NCBI GenBank assembly: GCA_016866895.1
Contig: VGKX01000031.1
Location: forward strand, 1 to 9,523
Origin: Candidatus Parvarchaeota archaeon
GTDB taxonomy: Archaea > Micrarchaeota > Micrarchaeia > Anstonellales > VGKX01
DNA: 9,523 nucleotides
Reading direction: 5' to 3'
The notes under the pieces were generated by a model that was not told the origin of the DNA, searched no databases, and saw only the letters and a program-made list of their open reading frames with translations. A program made the position numbers and the translations under genes. Positions within the stretch are counted from its first letter, which is position 1. Every line of letters begins with the position of its first letter. Positions 7,187 through 9,523 of this stretch are shown here, piece by piece.

Positions 7187-7200
7187 ATTATATTTTTAAA
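7187..7200 (-). promoter_or_regulatory. TATA-like box for the glycosyltransferase
   Basis: Read on the minus strand, the sequence is TTTAAAAATATAAT, a strong A/T box 56 nt upstream of the glycosyltransferase ATG and the only good candidate between it and the tRNA. The predicted transcription start is near 7164-7170. On the plus strand the same bases could also act as a distant promoter for the tRNA. Confidence 0.45.
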
Positions 7201-7279
7201 TGTGCACTTCGAAATGAAAAACCTTGGCTTCAAGGCCCCAGGCGGGTGAAATTTGCGGCCAATAATTTAGTTATCCAAT

Positions 7280-7415
7280 GCCTCGGTAGCTCAGGTTGGT
7301 AGAGCGACTGACTGTTAAAGCCTCTCTTTGATGAACTCAGGTTTTCCGGCCCATGCCGCGTTTAAGGAGGTTGCTGCAAATCAGTAGGTCGAAGGTTCAA
7401 ATCCTTCCCGGGGCG
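7280..7415 (+). tRNA. tRNA-Asn(GTT) with intron
   Basis: Exon 1 is 7280-7317 and exon 2 is 7380-7415. Acceptor stem GCCTCGG (7280-7286) pairs with CCGGGGC (7408-7414); discriminator is G7415. The D stem is GCTC/GAGC (7289-7292/7302-7305). The anticodon stem ACTGA/TCAGT (7307-7311/7381-7385) carries loop CTGTTAA with anticodon GTT (7314-7316). The variable loop is AGGTC (7386-7390). The T arm is GAAGG-TTCAAAT-CCTTC (7391-7407). The 3' CCA is not encoded (CAA follows G73). A G discriminator suits tRNA-Asn. The flanking A residues make the exact splice point ambiguous by one or two bases; I place it at the canonical 37/38 position. T-rich sequence at 7422-7430 probably terminates it. Confidence 0.95.
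7318..7379 (+). other. tRNA-Asn intron at position 37/38 (62 nt)
   Basis: The intron separates A37 from A38. Its ends pair as 7319-7325 with 7366-7372 (two G-T pairs). The anticodon-loop bases CTGT (7312-7315) face GCTG (7373-7376) with one T-T mismatch and one G-T. This leaves a 3-nt bulge (7316-7318) on the 5' side and a 4-nt bulge (7377-7380) on the 3' side, with the expected cuts after 7317 and 7379. This is a relaxed bulge-helix-bulge, the substrate of archaeal splicing endonuclease. An internal hairpin, CGGC-CCAT-GCCG (7347-7358), fills the middle of the intron. Confidence 0.85.
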
Positions 7416-7421
7416 CAAAGC

Positions 7422-7430
7422 TCTTTTCTT
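7422..7430 (+). terminator. T-rich terminator after tRNA-Asn
   Basis: TCTTTTCTT begins 7 nt after the discriminator base. It matches the short T-rich stretches at which archaeal RNA polymerase stops, and separates the tRNA from the downstream RNA promoter. Confidence 0.35.
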
Positions 7431-7443
7431 AAATTCCGCTCTG

Positions 7444-7450
7444 TTTAAAA
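7444..7450 (+). promoter_or_regulatory. TATA-like box for the candidate ncRNA
   Basis: TTTAAAA is centred 21 nt before the first base of the long terminal helix at 7468. With the usual spacing of 25-27 nt, transcription would start at about 7468-7474, that is, at or just inside the helix. The position supports plus-strand transcription. Confidence 0.4.
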
Positions 7451-7467
7451 TTAGGTGTTATGTTTTT

Positions 7468-7713
7468 GCAATGCAGCCGCGATTAGCTGGACTCGGTGAA
7501 GAAGTTCCTCAAACATCATTGCGCGAATCAAACTTAACCCATGCGCGTGTTTTAGAGGTTATCTTCTTCGCAGCGCAGACAGCTTAACAAGCAAGGGTTC
7601 CGTGCGGCGAGATTAAGTCCAGACACCACACCAATGGCCGACTACTTGACAGAGGCTGCCAGCTTACGCGTCATTTTCAAGACAACCGAATTGTCTCAAT
7701 CCGGCTGCATTGC
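7468..7713 (+). ncRNA. candidate structured non-coding RNA, family not assigned
   Basis: No convincing reading frame covers this interval on either strand. Its two ends pair over 16 bp with one bulged C: 7468-7479 with 7702-7713, then 7481-7484 with 7698-7701. Inside, 7498-7515 forms a long stem with 7548-7569 (7 bp, a TT/TTAT internal loop, then 9 bp with a 2-nt bulge), capped by CGCG (7522-7525/7544-7547). CTGGACT (7487-7493) pairs with AGTCCAG (7616-7622). TCGC-CGCA (7568-7577) pairs with TGCGGCGA (7603-7610). AGACAA-CCGAA-TTGTCT (7680-7696) is a hairpin abutting the terminal helix. A TATA-like box precedes and a T-rich tract follows on the plus strand, which fixes the likely orientation. 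Bases 7649-7666 faintly resemble the RNase P conserved region V, but the overall fold does not fit. The helices are visible; transcription is inference. Confidence 0.6.
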
Positions 7714-7732
7714 TTATTTTTATTTGCTTTTC
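7714..7732 (+). terminator. T-rich terminator of the candidate ncRNA
   Basis: Fourteen of 19 bases are T, starting directly after the 3' arm of the terminal helix. Helix followed by T-rich sequence on the plus strand only (the opposite side shows A runs) supports the proposed direction of transcription. Confidence 0.45.
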
Positions 7733-7853
7733 CTCTATATAATACTTGCTTCTATAGTCGTATTAAATCAACTAACAAGTACAAAATTTTACATATTGAT
7801 GCACTAAGAACTTTGATTAAACGCACAGTGCCAAAGACGACTATTGCCCGCAT
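7733..7853. other. A/T-rich intergenic stretch between candidate ncRNA and cysS
   Basis: About 120 nt without a coding frame; it includes the 3' flank of cysS (minus strand). The only structure I see is an 8-bp inverted repeat, ATAGTCGT (7754-7761) and ACGACTAT (7837-7844), with 75 nt between the arms. No clear terminator of cysS is visible. Confidence 0.4.
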
Positions 7854-9074
7854 TCATCTGAATCTTAGCCCAGTTACAGCTTCTAAAAGCCCAGCAAGTT
7901 TTACATACTCCTTCCGTGTCTTCTCATCAGTGCCATTTGCACCTGCGATTTTTTCCGTAATTTTCTCAAAAGCCTTCAGGGCCAAGTGAACCATCAAGTC
8001 GTCGTCCAAAAGCCTGTTGATGCGGGCTTTTCCCAGGCTCAGGGCATTGCGCATGTCGGCATTTCCCATCTGTTCAAAACATCTCTTTACGCGATGCACC
8101 AATTCCAGTCTTCGTTCCGCATTTCTTTTTGCGGCCCTAAAATCAAAATCCTGCTTTTGCCTGTAGTGCTTTTGAAGGTAGTAATACCTCAAATCCTGCG
8201 GGCTTAATCCTCTGTCCTCAAGGTCTTTGAGATAGTAGACATTCCCAATGCTTTTTGACATTTTTTTCTTGTTGACTGTAAGGTGCTTGACATGGAACCA
8301 GTACCTGACAAAACCCCTGCCGGCAATCACTTCCGACTGGGCAATCTCGTTTTCATGGTGCGGGAATATGTTGTCAACTCCCCCTGCATGAATGTCTATG
8401 GACTTGCCAAGAAACTTGTACGCTATTGCGCTGCAGTATGCGTGCGTTCCTGGCCTTCCCTGCCCCCAGGGGGATTTCCATTTCAGCTTCCCATCACTTC
8501 TTGCCGCCTTTTTCCAGATGGCAAAATCATACCTGCCTTGTGCAGAATAATCGTCCGAGAGCCTGACTCCTTTTTTTTGTTTGCCGGCTTTGCCAAGCTT
8601 TGCAAGCCTGCCAAAATTTTCCGCCTTTGAAATCCTGAAAACCAGGTTTCCCCTGCCATCTTCATAGACGGCTCCCTTTTTCTCAAGCTTTCTTGCCCAT
8701 GTTATAATCCACGGAATTGATTTTTTGAACCTGACAATATGCCCTGGCCTTCCAATTCCAATTCTGTCCATGTCCTGCTTGAATTTTCGAATTTTTGGCA
8801 TTATGAATTTCTCAAAATCGGTTGTTGCGTGCTGCGAATTGAACGCGGCAATCGCCTTGTCCTCCATGTCAGAAATAGGCATGGCGTGAACTACTTTCAA
8901 GCCCCTCAAAAAAAGCAATCTTTTGAGCAAATCCTCCCAAAAAAAAGTCCTCAGGTTGCCTATGTGGGCAAAATTGTAAACCGACGGCCCGCATGTATAG
9001 TATAATACCTTGCCTGGTTTTTTCGGCACAAATGCCTCTTTTTTGCCTGAAAGCGTATTATACAGCTTGAGCAT
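7854..9074 (-). CDS. cysS: cysteinyl-tRNA synthetase
   Basis: Class I synthetase that activates cysteine with ATP and charges tRNA-Cys. From the chosen start it has 406 residues. The catalytic signatures are HIGN (37-40) and KMSKS (271-275). The four zinc ligands match E. coli CysRS positions: C28 in TCGPSVYN, C214 in AYCSA, and H239 and E243 in FPHHENE. The pocket is divergent: E. coli Trp205, four residues before the second zinc cysteine, is Thr210 here, and the NITD motif reads PISD (66-69). The protein is about 50 residues shorter than the E. coli enzyme (461), mostly at the C-terminal tRNA-binding end. The frame opens six codons earlier (ATG 9092), but MLKLYNTLSG matches the family N-terminus and the TATA box lies only 20 nt from 9092, so transcription probably starts between the two ATGs. 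Confidence 0.93.
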   Translation of the reverse strand: MLKLYNTLSGKKEAFVPKKPGKVLYYTCGPSVYNFAHIGNLRTFFWEDLLKRLLFLRGLKVVHAMPISDMEDKAIAAFNSQHATTDFEKFIMPKIRKFKQDMDRIGIGRPGHIVRFKKSIPWIITWARKLEKKGAVYEDGRGNLVFRISKAENFGRLAKLGKAGKQKKGVRLSDDYSAQGRYDFAIWKKAARSDGKLKWKSPWGQGRPGTHAYCSAIAYKFLGKSIDIHAGGVDNIFPHHENEIAQSEVIAGRGFVRYWFHVKHLTVNKKKMSKSIGNVYYLKDLEDRGLSPQDLRYYYLQKHYRQKQDFDFRAAKRNAERRLELVHRVKRCFEQMGNADMRNALSLGKARINRLLDDDLMVHLALKAFEKITEKIAGANGTDEKTRKEYVKLAGLLEAVTGLRFR

Positions 9075-9107
9075 TGTCCCTACCAGGGCCATTTATTGTC
9101 CGGAAAG

Positions 9108-9117
9108 ATTTATATTC
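9108..9117. promoter_or_regulatory. shared, nearly symmetrical TATA-like box between divergent genes
   Basis: ATTTATATTC reads TTTATATT on the plus strand and AATATAAA on the minus strand. On plus it predicts a start near 9138, ahead of the GGTGAG ribosome-binding site of the membrane-protein gene. On minus it predicts a start near 9085, ahead of the cysS ATG at 9074. It is the only good box I see in the divergent region. Confidence 0.5.
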
Positions 9118-9151
9118 AGTGCAAATCAACTACTTTTGCTGGTGAGACAAA

Positions 9152-9439
9152 ATGGCAAAAGCAAGAAAGGCTGCAAATCCTAGTAACACAAGGCTTGACC
9201 CAATGGCATTTGGAGTCGCATTTGGTGTTTTGGATGCACTTGCAATGTTTTTCATAGCCATTTTCGGCATATTTGGCTTCGGGCTTGGCATGACTAGCAT
9301 GATGTCAAGCATTTATCCAGGCTACGGCCCCCATTTCATTGGGGCCGCGATTGGGCTTTTTCTGGGCCTTGTCGCAGGATTTGTATTTGGCTATCTGGCA
9401 GCAGTCATCTACAATTATCTTATTGCAAAAGGGCTTTGA
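9152..9439 (+). CDS. small two-helix membrane protein (YPGYGP family, 'holin'-like)
   Basis: A 95-residue protein. A basic N-terminus (MAKARKAANPSNTR) is followed by a hydrophobic glycine-rich segment, residues about 19-49. A short loop contains SIYPGYGPHFIG (53-64), and a second hydrophobic glycine-rich segment, about 62-92, ends in YNYLIAKGL. The YPGYGP loop between two glycine-rich helices is shared with small DPANN and other prokaryotic proteins usually labelled 'bacteriophage holin'; that label rests on topology, not on shown lysis function, and no phage genes are nearby. A GGTGAG ribosome-binding site (9141-9146) precedes the ATG by 5 nt. It is transcribed divergently from cysS across a shared TATA-like element. 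Confidence 0.8.
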   Translation: MAKARKAANPSNTRLDPMAFGVAFGVLDALAMFFIAIFGIFGFGLGMTSMMSSIYPGYGPHFIGAAIGLFLGLVAGFVFGYLAAVIYNYLIAKGL

Positions 9440-9523
9440 ATTTCTGGCCGCTACGGTTTTACACTGACAAAAAGCTGCATGCAGACATTGTGGCCCCAAT
9501 CAAAGGGTTATCGGAATTAGGAT
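9440..9523. other. trailing sequence, nothing assigned
   Basis: No reading frame with coding character and no clear RNA structure is visible in the last 84 nt; a gene may begin just beyond the window. Confidence 0.4.

Noticed and set aside
7328..7334. Box C-like TTGATGA in the tRNA-Asn intron, suggesting a C/D guide RNA
   Set aside because: No CTGA box D is found in the intron, and no terminal C/D k-turn can be drawn.
7468..7713. Assignment of the RNA candidate as RNase P RNA
   Set aside because: 7649-7666 resembles conserved region V and 7498-7508 resembles region I, but the region V-like stretch is separated from the terminal helix by about 30 nt and a hairpin instead of adjoining it, and the region I-like bases lie in a long stem. 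A covariance-model search would decide.
7468..7713. Assignment of the RNA candidate as SRP RNA
   Set aside because: Long terminal helix fits, but the conserved helix 8 core and the Alu-domain UGUAA motif are absent on both strands.
1..9523. CRISPR arrays, transposons, defence or prophage modules
   Set aside because: No regularly spaced repeats, transposase or integrase motifs, or defence-gene signatures seen; the holin-like protein has no phage neighbours.

Overview
The window looks archaeal and most probably comes from a small-genome DPANN-type lineage (Diapherotrites/Micrarchaeota/Woesearchaeota-like). The lineage call is inference from gene content; no rRNA is present to fix it. The archaeal evidence is direct: both subunits of topoisomerase VI, a two-KH-domain Dim2/Pno1-type rRNA-processing protein, an MJ1255-like glycosyltransferase, a tRNA-Asn(GTT) interrupted after position 37, A/T-rich TATA-like boxes 20-30 nt before several genes, and a small YPGYGP membrane protein of a kind I associate with DPANN genomes.

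Layout: 1-720 is the 3' end of an unrecognised gene. A promoter and a hairpin-rich leader (about 743-839) precede the KH protein (840-1376). It is followed by topoisomerase VI subunit B (1440-3071) and subunit A (3055-4203), which overlap by 17 nt; the three probably form one information-processing operon. After a short gap with its own TATA-like box come two tightly spaced genes, a 450-aa unrecognised helical protein (4308-5660) and a 140-aa protein ending in a helix-turn-helix (5665-6087). A glycosyltransferase (6091-7131) lies on the minus strand and converges on this pair with a 3-nt gap.

The 7132-7853 stretch is RNA-rich. It holds an intron-containing tRNA-Asn (7280-7415). It also holds what I consider the most interesting object here, a roughly 246-nt non-coding interval (7468-7713). 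Its ends form a 16-bp helix with a single bulge, it contains several further all-Watson-Crick helices, a TATA-like box lies in front, and a T-rich tract follows directly. I could not assign it to RNase P RNA, SRP RNA or any other family. The window ends with a short cysteinyl-tRNA synthetase on the minus strand (7854-9074), diverging from a small two-helix membrane protein (9152-9439), with one TATA-like element between them.

The recognised genes cover DNA topology (Top6A/B), ribosome maturation (KH protein), decoding (tRNA-Asn, CysRS) and cell-surface or glycolipid synthesis (glycosyltransferase). I see no insertion sequence, CRISPR array, prophage module or defence cassette.
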